This document shows positions 1 through 7,334 of a stretch of 64,000 nt of DNA, in pieces. The stretch covers positions 558,001 to 622,000 of the forward strand of contig NZ_CDGG01000001.1 of the NCBI RefSeq assembly GCF_000821065.1, in the 5' to 3' direction. The stretch comes from Oceanobacillus oncorhynchi (lineage in GTDB: Bacteria; Bacillota; Bacilli; Bacillales; Amphibacillaceae). Each line of letters starts with the position of its first letter. Within the stretch, counting starts at the first letter, position 1. Made by a program: the position numbers and the translations under genes. Under the pieces are notes generated by a model that worked only from the letters and a program-made list of their open reading frames with translations, was not told where the DNA came from and did no database searches.

Positions 1-147
1 TTCTGCTTGAAAATATATCGGAAGTTAATTGAAAAGGAAGGATTAGAACCTGGTTATCGAAATTTGGGTGATGTCTATAAGGCTGAACTTTGTAATAAAC
101 AAACAATAGAAGATGAAAGACTATGTCATGATTCAAACCTTTTCTAA
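1..147 (+). CDS. C-terminal fragment of an unrecognised ORF
   Basis: An open frame runs from the first base of the window to a TAA at 145-147 (48 codons). It is hydrophilic and contains a Lys/Glu-rich stretch, but I recognise no motif. The start and most of the gene, if it is one, lie outside the window, so coding status cannot be decided. The next 370 bases hold no gene. Confidence 0.3.
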   Translation, partial: FCLKIYRKLIEKEGLEPGYRNLGDVYKAELCNKQTIEDERLCHDSNLF

Positions 148-315
148 TCCTTTTTAGAGTTTTTTGTTAAATTAAAAACCCCGATAAATCAGCATTCTTA
201 GGCTCTATCTCTCTTAAAACTAATTGTGAATGAATTATGAACATATTTAGAAATTCTTGTACTTTTCTCAAATCCTTTGTAAACTATGAGTACATGGGCT
301 GAACTCATGTTTACT

Positions 316-371
316 AGGACAAAAAAGCGGTTCGTATCGAATTAATTCGATACGAACCGCTTTTTTGTCCT
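316..371. terminator. Perfect 56-bp palindrome, bidirectional terminator
   Basis: The two 28-base arms are exact reverse complements with no unpaired loop. Each arm carries an A6/T6 tract next to a GC-containing core (AAAAAAGCGGTTCGTATCG), so a U-rich tail follows the stem on either strand. It separates the truncated ORF at the window start from the operon at 522. A loopless perfect palindrome of this size is unusual for a plain terminator. Confidence 0.75.
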
Positions 372-436
372 ATTTTCATAATAAATGACGAACTATATAT
401 AAACTTAAAATAAGTCAGATTAATTTAAAAAAGGTA

Positions 437-465
437 TTGAAATTCGACAATTATTGCTATAAAAT
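437..465 (+). promoter_or_regulatory. Sigma-A promoter of the succinyl-thioether (yxe-like) operon
   Basis: The -35 TTGAAA (437-442) and the -10 TAAAAT (460-465) are separated by 17 bases. They lie about 57 bases upstream of the first gene, after the palindrome that isolates the operon. I could not recognise a clear CymR-type operator, although the B. subtilis counterpart is part of the sulfur regulon. Confidence 0.55.
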
Positions 466-521
466 ACACTAAAACGATAAGAATTATATAATTTATTTCG
501 AAAAGAGGATTAAGAAGATAA

Positions 522-1886
522 ATGGGATCACATGTTATTGATTTACGGATGTTGCAAAATAATTTTAGCACAGAGGAAATGCGCCAGATTTGGAATGATG
601 AAAATAGATTACAGAAAATCCTTGATGCAGAGGCCTCTCTTGCGCTGGCTCAAAGTGAACTTGGTGTCATTCCGGAAAAAGCGGGAGAAACGATTGCCGA
701 AGCAGCCAAAATAGAGAATTTTGATGTAGAGGATATTGCGCAGGAGGCAGTAAAATTAAAGCACTCGCTAATGGCTACGGTCAATCAACTGCAGAATCTG
801 TCTGGTGAGTATGGAGAGTTTGTTCACTTTGGTGTTACTACCCAGGATATTACGGATACCGGAACCATTCTGCAATTAAAAGAGGCGCATCAGATACTAT
901 TTAGAGATATGAAAGAAACTGCACAATTGCTGGTTGAACTTTCAGATAAATATAAAAATACACCAATGGCTGCACGGACACATGGCATGCAGGGGCTTCC
1001 TACTACATTTGGATTTAAGCTGGCAGTAGTCTTAAGCGAATTTGACCGTCACCTGCAGCGTTTGAAAGAAGCAGAGCCACGTACTTTTACAGGTGTTCTT
1101 GCCGGCGGAGTAGGTACATATGCAGCGCTTGGCAGTATTGGTCCGGAGGTAGAGACGAAGGCATTGGATAAACTGGGCTTATCTTCACCAGATATTTGCT
1201 GGCATTCCTCTCGTGACCGTATTTCGGAGTATGGATCCATTCTTGGACTTGTCAGCGGATCATTAGGCAAGCTGGGTAATGAATTCTATAACTTAATGCG
1301 GACAGAGATTGATGAACTGGAAGAGCCGTTTCAAGCAGGAAATGTTGGTTCGACAACCATGCCGCACAAACGAAATCCCGCTTTGTTTGAAGGAATTGCG
1401 AGCTTGACCAAACCTGTTTTACACAGTGTGAGTCTGCTTCATGAATCATTGATTATGGATCATGAACGGGATGCAAAAAGCTGGAGAAGCGAATGGGTAG
1501 CGTTGCCGGAAATTTGTTTATATCTATCTTCTCAGCTTAAAACCACAATTAATGTATTAAAAGGATTGATTGTGAAGCCGGAAAACATGCTTCGTAATTT
1601 GAATATGCAAGGCGGCTTATTATTATCCGAACGAATTATGTTTGCGTTGTCAGAAAAGGTCGGCAAGCAGACCGCTCATCACCTGGTATACGAGCTGTCT
1701 ATGAAATCCTACGAAGAAAATATTCCGTTTAAAACAACGCTGACGGAAAATGAAGTGGTAAGCAGCGTATTATCAGAGGAGCAAATTGAAGATTTACTGG
1801 ATCCGAGCCAATATACCGGTTTGGCAAGTGAAAAAGTAGAAGAAGTCATTGCGCAAATAAAAAAAGGAGCTCTTTTACATGGGTAA
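522..1886 (+). CDS. Fumarase/adenylosuccinate-lyase family lyase, probable S-(2-succino) lyase
   Basis: This 454-residue protein belongs to the superfamily that eliminates fumarate from succinyl adducts. It shows the three conserved regions: HFGVTTQDITDT (about 102-113), ARTHGMQ with its His (about 151-157), and the signature GSTTMPHKRNP (about 276-286) holding the mobile-loop Ser. The start at 522 gives the usual MGSHVID opening of this subgroup. It is unlikely to be the purine enzyme PurB: no pur gene is near, and it heads an operon for an N-acetyltransferase, an amino-acid importer and a deacylase. In B. subtilis that operon degrades S-(2-succino)cysteine with a flavin monooxygenase (YxeK). 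Here a lyase takes that place, as in lyase-type pathways described for other bacteria. I infer release of fumarate from (N-acetyl-)S-(2-succino)cysteine. The stop overlaps the next start by 8 bases. Confidence 0.85.
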   Translation: MGSHVIDLRMLQNNFSTEEMRQIWNDENRLQKILDAEASLALAQSELGVIPEKAGETIAEAAKIENFDVEDIAQEAVKLKHSLMATVNQLQNLSGEYGEFVHFGVTTQDITDTGTILQLKEAHQILFRDMKETAQLLVELSDKYKNTPMAARTHGMQGLPTTFGFKLAVVLSEFDRHLQRLKEAEPRTFTGVLAGGVGTYAALGSIGPEVETKALDKLGLSSPDICWHSSRDRISEYGSILGLVSGSLGKLGNEFYNLMRTEIDELEEPFQAGNVGSTTMPHKRNPALFEGIASLTKPVLHSVSLLHESLIMDHERDAKSWRSEWVALPEICLYLSSQLKTTINVLKGLIVKPENMLRNLNMQGGLLLSERIMFALSEKVGKQTAHHLVYELSMKSYEENIPFKTTLTENEVVSSVLSEEQIEDLLDPSQYTGLASEKVEEVIAQIKKGALLHG

Positions 1887-2391
1887 ACTAGCATTCTATC
1901 AAGCTACTGAAGATAATGTATCAGAAATAAAGGAGCTCACATTAAAAGCTTATGCATCCATTCGCGACCTTGGCATTCATTTTGCTGCCGCAACAGCAGA
2001 TGATGCACTGGTTAAGAAAAATATAAATGAAAATATATGTTTTTATATGAAAGATGAGGATGCTACCGTAGCGACTGCGTCCATTCGGATGCCTTGGAGT
2101 CCGCATCACGGCCCCTATGAAATTCCGCATATTTGGTGGGTAGCTGTCGATCCGCAATATAAACGAAAAGGATATGCATCTAAAATTCTTGATTTTGTGG
2201 AACAGGATTATTTAGCTCACCAGCTGCATTGTCCATCGGTGAGTCTAGGAACAGCAAAAGAGCACCCTTGGCTGGCAGATATGTACATCAAGCGTGGTTA
2301 CCAGCCGGTCGGAGAAGCGGATCTTGGAAAGGGTCATCAGACGGTTTATTTGGAAAAATTATTATTGGGCACAGAATATAAAAAGAGATAA
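1879..2391 (+). CDS. yxeL: GNAT N-acetyltransferase, YxeL-like
   Basis: A 170-residue single-domain acetyltransferase. The acetyl-CoA binding motif A is visible at about 90-104 (VDPQYKRKGYASKIL, pattern R/K-x-x-G-x-A), followed by the C-terminal GNAT features around residues 130-140. In the B. subtilis yxe operon the matching enzyme N-acetylates S-(2-succino)cysteine before cleavage, and I infer the same role here. The ATG lies inside the end of the lyase gene (ATGGGTAA), so translation is probably coupled. The next gene follows after 19 bases. Substrate is inferred from context only. Confidence 0.8.
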   Translation: MGKLAFYQATEDNVSEIKELTLKAYASIRDLGIHFAAATADDALVKKNINENICFYMKDEDATVATASIRMPWSPHHGPYEIPHIWWVAVDPQYKRKGYASKILDFVEQDYLAHQLHCPSVSLGTAKEHPWLADMYIKRGYQPVGEADLGKGHQTVYLEKLLLGTEYKKR

Positions 2392-2410
2392 GAAGGCGGG
2401 TTATAGAAAA

Positions 2411-3193
2411 ATGAAAAAATTGATATTGCTAGCAGGAAGCATTGTTTTAATAACCATTCTAGCAGCATGCGGGGATTCCGGCAGCTCTGAAGAAGGTTCG
2501 GGTGATAACGTACTACAGGCAGGAACAACGGCACAAAGCTATCCAAATAGCTATGAGGAAAACGGCGAATTAGTAGGCTATGATGTAGAAGTATTAGAAA
2601 CAGCTGCTGAAAACTTAGGCTACGAAGTCGAATGGGTAACAACCGATTTTTCAGGGCTTATGGGGCAGCTGGAAACAGGACGGATTGATACCGTGGCGAA
2701 CTTTGTGGCTGTAACAGAGGAAAGAGCTGAATCATATGACTTTTCGGTGCCTTATGCGTATGCTGGTGCAACCATTGTGACTCATGAGGATAACGATTTT
2801 ACAGACTTAGAACAATTTAAAGGAAGAACCGTTTCTGGGGTATTGGGTTCCAATAATGTTAAAAATCTAGAAGCCTTTGATCCAGAAATTGAGCCAAGAA
2901 CGTATGAAACACGTGATGGTGCGATGAATGATGCTATCAATAACCGTGTCGATGGCTATGTGAATTCGAAGTCTGCCTTGATAGCAGAAATCGAATTAGG
3001 AGATTTACCTCTTAAATTTGTTGGAGACCCATTTGTGTACGAAGATATTTCTTTCCCGTTTACAAAGAATGAGGAAGGTGCGGCATTACGTGAAGAATTT
3101 GATGAAGAATTAGAAAAGCTTCGTGAAGACGGTACATTGGCAGAAATCTCAGAGAAATATTTTGCCGGAGAGGATATAACCGTACAAGAATAA
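2411..3193 (+). CDS. yxeM: Amino-acid ABC transporter substrate-binding lipoprotein
   Basis: The 260-residue protein starts with a lipoprotein signal: positively charged MKK, a hydrophobic core and the lipobox LAAC with Cys20 as the lipidated residue. The rest is a family 3 periplasmic-type binding fold for polar amino acids (VGYDVEVLETAAE and the FSVPYAYAG region are typical). An upstream in-frame ATG at 2294 would bury the signal peptide inside the acetyltransferase gene, so 2411 is preferred. It supplies the ligand to the permease and ATPase downstream. By analogy to YxeM the ligand is a modified sulfur amino acid; this is inference. Confidence 0.88.
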   Translation: MKKLILLAGSIVLITILAACGDSGSSEEGSGDNVLQAGTTAQSYPNSYEENGELVGYDVEVLETAAENLGYEVEWVTTDFSGLMGQLETGRIDTVANFVAVTEERAESYDFSVPYAYAGATIVTHEDNDFTDLEQFKGRTVSGVLGSNNVKNLEAFDPEIEPRTYETRDGAMNDAINNRVDGYVNSKSALIAEIELGDLPLKFVGDPFVYEDISFPFTKNEEGAALREEFDEELEKLREDGTLAEISEKYFAGEDITVQE

Positions 3194-3227
3194 TTTATTT
3201 GGCTGAGCATACGAAAACAGAAGTAAT

Positions 3228-3290
3228 GCCGCTGTAAGCATCTGATCTGGATTGATGAAGCAGTCCCAGCTCTGACAGCGGCTTTCACTT
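3228..3290 (+). other. Intercistronic inverted repeat between binding protein and permease
   Basis: GCCGCTGT (3228-3235) is complementary to ACAGCGGC (3275-3282), and the latter is followed by a weak T-rich stretch. It lies in the 150-base gap between the binding-protein and permease genes. A hairpin here usually stabilises or attenuates so that the binding protein is made in excess over the membrane parts. Confidence 0.45.
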
Positions 3291-3343
3291 TATGATTTGG
3301 CTGGTCTTCGTTTTTTGAAGTTTTTCTAACTGGAGGATGACAT

Positions 3344-4021
3344 ATGAATTTTAATATAGACTTCGTTTATTTAATAAGTTTGATTCCAGACTTATTACCA
3401 TTTATACCACTTACATTATTTTTAGCGATTGTTACGATGGTGATTGCAGTTGTTTTGGGGATGGGTATCGCACTGGTGCTGCGCTCAGGTATACCTGTCC
3501 TCACGCACTTAGCTATCGCCTATGTTTCGTTTTTTAGGGCAATTCCATCTCTGGTCCAACTTTTCTTAATTTATTACGGGCTGCCGCAGATTTTTCCTGC
3601 TCTAAGCGGAATGACGGCGATTGCTGCTGCTATCCTTGGTTTAAGTCTGAAGCAGGCAGCCTATTTAGCAGAAATATTTCGTGCCGCACTCGCTTCTGTT
3701 GATAAAGGACAAATGGAAGCTTGTCTGTCTGTTGGAATGACAAGAGTTCAAAGCTTCCGCAGAGTTATTTTGCCCCAAGCGGTACGAAATGCTACGCCTG
3801 CAACAGGAAATATTTTTATTGGATTGATAAAGGAAACATCCCTGGCGTTTACATTAGGAGTTGTAGAGTTGTTCGCACAAGGGAGAATACTTGCCGCTTC
3901 CTCCCTGCGCTTTTTTGAGACGTATTTAGCCCTGGCGCTCTTATACTGGGCAATGATTATTATTTATACGTTTATTCAACAGGCGCTTGAAAAAAGAATG
4001 GAACGGCCATATCAATCATAA
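3344..4021 (+). CDS. yxeN: Amino-acid ABC transporter permease
   Basis: A 225-residue membrane protein of the His/Glu/Gln/Arg/opine permease family. About five hydrophobic segments are visible (about 17-47, 52-80, 88-108, 155-180, 190-215). The cytoplasmic EAA loop that docks on the ATPase is at about 125-146 (EACLSVGMTRVQSFRRVILP). It follows a clear ribosome binding site (GGAGGA before the ATG), and the ATPase gene starts 12 bases after its stop. With the lipoprotein and the ATPase it forms a complete importer, probably as a permease homodimer since no second permease gene exists. Confidence 0.9.
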   Translation: MNFNIDFVYLISLIPDLLPFIPLTLFLAIVTMVIAVVLGMGIALVLRSGIPVLTHLAIAYVSFFRAIPSLVQLFLIYYGLPQIFPALSGMTAIAAAILGLSLKQAAYLAEIFRAALASVDKGQMEACLSVGMTRVQSFRRVILPQAVRNATPATGNIFIGLIKETSLAFTLGVVELFAQGRILAASSLRFFETYLALALLYWAMIIIYTFIQQALEKRMERPYQS

Positions 4022-4033
4022 GGGAGTACGAAT

Positions 4034-4783
4034 ATGATTACGGTAAAAAATTTGAAAAAACAATTTGGATCTAATGTTGTGTTAGACGGAATCAACCTGG
4101 AGGTAAAAGAAGGGGAGGTCCTGGCAATTATCGGACCATCTGGCTCAGGGAAATCGACGTTGCTGCGTTGCTTGAATTTATTAGAAAAACCCGATGCAGG
4201 GGAATTGATTATTGGAGATAAAAAGATAAACGTTAAAAAAATGTCTTCCAAAGAAATCTATCAATTAAGACAGCAGACGGCGATGGTTTTTCAGCATTAT
4301 AACCTATTTAAAAATAAAACAGCTTTGGAAAATGTAACAGAAGCGCTGATAATTGCTAAAAAAATGAAGAAGCCAGAAGCTGAAAAAATTGCAATGGAAA
4401 TACTGAATCAAGTCGGTTTAGGAGACAAAGTACATCAATATCCGGTTACATTGTCTGGAGGACAACAGCAGCGTGTTGGTATTGCGCGTGCGCTTGCAGT
4501 GAACCCGTATGCGATTCTGTTCGATGAACCGACATCGGCACTTGACCCGGAATGGATTTCTGAAGTGCTCCAGGTAATTAAAAAAATTGCGGAGCAGAAC
4601 TCAACGATGATTATCGTGACACATGAGATGCAATTTGCAGAAGAAGTAGCAGACCGCGTTATTTTTATGGCAGATGGAAATATCATTGAGGAAAATACAC
4701 CGAAAGAATTTTTCCATAATCCACAGTCTCCGAGAACAAAACAATTTTTAAGAAGATTAGGGGCAGGTGAAGAAAATGTTTAA
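4034..4783 (+). CDS. yxeO: Amino-acid ABC transporter ATP-binding protein
   Basis: This 249-residue ATPase has all nucleotide-binding motifs in order: Walker A GPSGSGKS (about 34-41), Q-loop Gln near 87, signature LSGGQQQR (140-147), Walker B ILFDEP (161-166) and the switch His near 197 (VTHEM). It energises import by the preceding permease and binding protein. Its stop codon overlaps the start of the deacylase gene by 8 bases (ATGTTTAA), which suggests coupled translation. Confidence 0.92.
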   Translation: MITVKNLKKQFGSNVVLDGINLEVKEGEVLAIIGPSGSGKSTLLRCLNLLEKPDAGELIIGDKKINVKKMSSKEIYQLRQQTAMVFQHYNLFKNKTALENVTEALIIAKKMKKPEAEKIAMEILNQVGLGDKVHQYPVTLSGGQQQRVGIARALAVNPYAILFDEPTSALDPEWISEVLQVIKKIAEQNSTMIIVTHEMQFAEEVADRVIFMADGNIIEENTPKEFFHNPQSPRTKQFLRRLGAGEENV

Positions 4784-5918
4784 GGTAACAGAAGAACTAG
4801 TCAAAGATTTAATCGAAAAACGCAGATACTTGCATCGGAACCCAGAGCTTGCGTTTGAGGAGATAAATACGTCGGCCCACTTAAAAAAATGGCTGGAAGA
4901 GAATGAAATCACGATTCTGCCTTTTGATATAAAAACAGGCGTTATTGCAGAAGTAAAAGGGGAGCATGCTGGCCCGACAATCGCTATTCGTTCGGATATT
5001 GATGCATTGCCGGTCAAAGAAGAGACAGATGTGCCTTTCCAATCGGAAACAGAGGGGAAAATGCATGCATGCGGCCATGATTTCCATATGGTTTCTATTT
5101 TAGGTGCAGCCATTCTGCTGAATGAACAAAAAAATCAATTACATGGCACTGTCCGTTTTATTTTTCAGCCGGCTGAAGAAGTAGCTCAAGGAGCAAAATA
5201 TCTAGTAGAACAAGGTGTCTTAGAAGGCGTGCGCGGTATATTTGGCATGCATAATAAGCCTGATTTGCCAGTAGGCACCATTGGCGTGAAATCGGAAGGT
5301 TTGATGGCCAGCGTAGATAAGTTTGAAATAACGTTTAAAGGTATCGGCGGACATGCAGGGATTCCGCATAATGCGATTGATCCAATCGTGATAGCATCCC
5401 AGTATGTAACGAATGTACAGTCGATTATTGCCAGAAGAATTGATCTTTTCCATAATGCGGTCATCAGTATTACAAGCATTAATGGCGGGAATACGTGGAA
5501 TGTCATACCTGATCAGGTGAAGCTGCAAGGTACAGTCCGAACATTTCAGCCGGAAGCACGTCAGGCTATTCCGGAGTTTATGCAGAATTTAGCAGAAACC
5601 ACTGCTAAAGGAAATGGCGGCGAAGTCGATTTTGAGTGGGAAAGCTATTTGCCGGTAGTAAATAATGCATCTCAGTATGAACAAACGGTGCGTGAGGCTG
5701 CTGTAGAGGCAGGCTATCAAGCCGTAGATGCTGTACCAAGCTCTGGCGGAGAAGATTTTGCTTACTATCAGAATTATATCCCGGGATTCTTTGTGTGGAT
5801 GGGAGTCGATGGGCCAAAAGAATGGCATCATCCAGAATTTGATTTGCAGGAGGATGCCATTGAAGTAGCAGCAGCATTCTTTGCCACATTAGCTGTAAAG
5901 GTCCTGAAAAATGAATAA
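4776..5918 (+). CDS. yxeP: M20 family amidohydrolase / N-acyl amino acid deacylase
   Basis: A 380-residue M20D metallo-amidohydrolase. Metal ligands are recognisable: the Cys and His of HACGHD (97-102), the PAEE pair near 132-135, H159 (GMHN) and a C-terminal His in the WHHPEF region. The ATG at 4776 is chosen over the GTG at 4767 because AGGTGA (4765-4770) then sits 5 bases upstream, and the start overlaps the ATPase stop. B. subtilis YxeP deacetylates N-acetylcysteine released from N-acetyl-S-(2-succino)cysteine. Here it would act after the lyase, giving cysteine. The specific substrate is inferred. Confidence 0.88.
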   Translation: MFKVTEELVKDLIEKRRYLHRNPELAFEEINTSAHLKKWLEENEITILPFDIKTGVIAEVKGEHAGPTIAIRSDIDALPVKEETDVPFQSETEGKMHACGHDFHMVSILGAAILLNEQKNQLHGTVRFIFQPAEEVAQGAKYLVEQGVLEGVRGIFGMHNKPDLPVGTIGVKSEGLMASVDKFEITFKGIGGHAGIPHNAIDPIVIASQYVTNVQSIIARRIDLFHNAVISITSINGGNTWNVIPDQVKLQGTVRTFQPEARQAIPEFMQNLAETTAKGNGGEVDFEWESYLPVVNNASQYEQTVREAAVEAGYQAVDAVPSSGGEDFAYYQNYIPGFFVWMGVDGPKEWHHPEFDLQEDAIEVAAAFFATLAVKVLKNE

Positions 5919-7272
5919 TATGACAGAAGCCCTCGTTCAGAGGGTTTTTTCTGCTCCTAAGTGGGAAGATTTAAAAGCGGATACAAAAGAAAATTTACAA
6001 AAAGGGTTATTGGATTATCTTGTTTGCTGCTACACCACTGTTGCATATGATACGCATTTTCCCAACGTATGGAATGCTCGATTATTTCCAGATGCAGCTC
6101 ACGAGAACGCACTGGTTATTGGGATACGTGAAAAGGCCCACCCCTACGATGCCTGTTTTTTGAATGGATACGCTGCGCATGCCTTAGACTTGGACGATGT
6201 CCACTCGGAAATCCGCGGGCATCCATCTGCTGTTATTCTCAGTTTATTAATGTCCTTGATAGAACAGAAGCAAGATACTGCCCGTTTTTTTGAGGCTTAT
6301 TTAATTGGAGTAGAAGTGATGACACGCATATCCAAAACAGTGGGGAAATCTCATTATGAAAAAGGATTTCATACGACAGCCACAGCGGGAATGTATGGAG
6401 CCGTTGCTGCTGGAGCGTATTATATGACATTACAAGAAAAAGAATTTAACCAAGCACTCGACCTATGTGTTTCGCAAATCAGCGGCTCCAGGAGCCATTT
6501 TGGAACGCTTATCAAACCGTTACACGCAGGGCTGACAGCGCAAAAAGCGTGGCAGATTCTGCATCTTGTTAAACAGGGTGTTGCTGGTAATGGTAATACA
6601 ATAACAGCTGAGAATGGATTGTTGTCCATGTTTGGAAATGAAGACAGCAGTATAGACAGTCTGCTTGATGAATGGGGGCTGGAATGGGCTGTTGATAAGC
6701 CAGGATTTTGGTTTAAGCTGTATCCCTGCTGCTCAGCGAACGCTCATCCAATTGATGCGACAAAAGCCTTGATGAGGGACTGGGAAGTAGATTTGAAGCA
6801 AATCGCTTCGATTCAGCTTTATTTTCCTGAAAACGGTGATGCAGCACTTATCTATACAAATCCGAAAAATGGGGAGCAGGGACGTTTTAGTGCAGAGTAT
6901 TGTGCAGCATTGCTGTTAACCGGAAGAGAGCTTTCCATGGAGGCTTTTTTGGGGGAAGAGATTCCGGAAGAGGTCAGTGCGTTAATGAATAAAATAACAA
7001 GGGTGTATGATGAGAATATTCCATTTGCCTCTGTGAGTTATCCGGCGAATCGATATAGTATGATAGAAATCAGCCTGCGTAATGGGGATATTAAGCAAGC
7101 CCGCTGCGATATTCCGTATGGTTCGCCGGGAAACCCGTTGGGACGGGAAGATTTGATAGAGAAAGCAGACAAGCTGCTGCAGCAAAAGGCGATGCCATTT
7201 ATAGAAGTATTTCAGCAAGAAGAAACAGTCACATTAGAGAAATTGCTTCCGCTGTTAAAAGCAGAAAGCTAA
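5911..7272 (+). CDS. yxeQ: MmgE/PrpD family protein, YxeQ-like
   Basis: A 453-residue member of the family that includes 2-methylcitrate dehydratase (PrpD), 2-methylcitrate dehydratase-like MmgE and cis-aconitate decarboxylase. The conserved helical features are present: HALDLDDVHSE near 90-100 and the GSRSHFGT / KPLHAG segment near 190-205. Its function in this operon is unknown even in B. subtilis. A role on a dicarboxylate by-product would fit, but the gene could equally act on another succinate-type compound. It starts inside the end of the deacylase gene (ATGAATAA) and ends the operon, followed by a strong terminator. Confidence 0.85.
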   Translation: MNNMTEALVQRVFSAPKWEDLKADTKENLQKGLLDYLVCCYTTVAYDTHFPNVWNARLFPDAAHENALVIGIREKAHPYDACFLNGYAAHALDLDDVHSEIRGHPSAVILSLLMSLIEQKQDTARFFEAYLIGVEVMTRISKTVGKSHYEKGFHTTATAGMYGAVAAGAYYMTLQEKEFNQALDLCVSQISGSRSHFGTLIKPLHAGLTAQKAWQILHLVKQGVAGNGNTITAENGLLSMFGNEDSSIDSLLDEWGLEWAVDKPGFWFKLYPCCSANAHPIDATKALMRDWEVDLKQIASIQLYFPENGDAALIYTNPKNGEQGRFSAEYCAALLLTGRELSMEAFLGEEIPEEVSALMNKITRVYDENIPFASVSYPANRYSMIEISLRNGDIKQARCDIPYGSPGNPLGREDLIEKADKLLQQKAMPFIEVFQQEETVTLEKLLPLLKAES

Positions 7273-7277
7273 TCCAG

Positions 7278-7329
7278 AAAAAGGACTGCCGGGCAAGGTT
7301 TTTTTGAGACCTTGTCCGCAGTCTTTTTC
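7278..7329. terminator. Bidirectional terminator between yxeQ and the PBP gene
   Basis: The stem pairs AAAAAG-ACTGC and CGGGCAAGGT with ACCTTGTCCG and GCAGT-CTTTTT. A and T tracts on both sides allow it to end the + strand operon and the converging - strand PBP gene, which ends only 6 bases away. Confidence 0.85.
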
Positions 7330-7334
7330 CGCGT

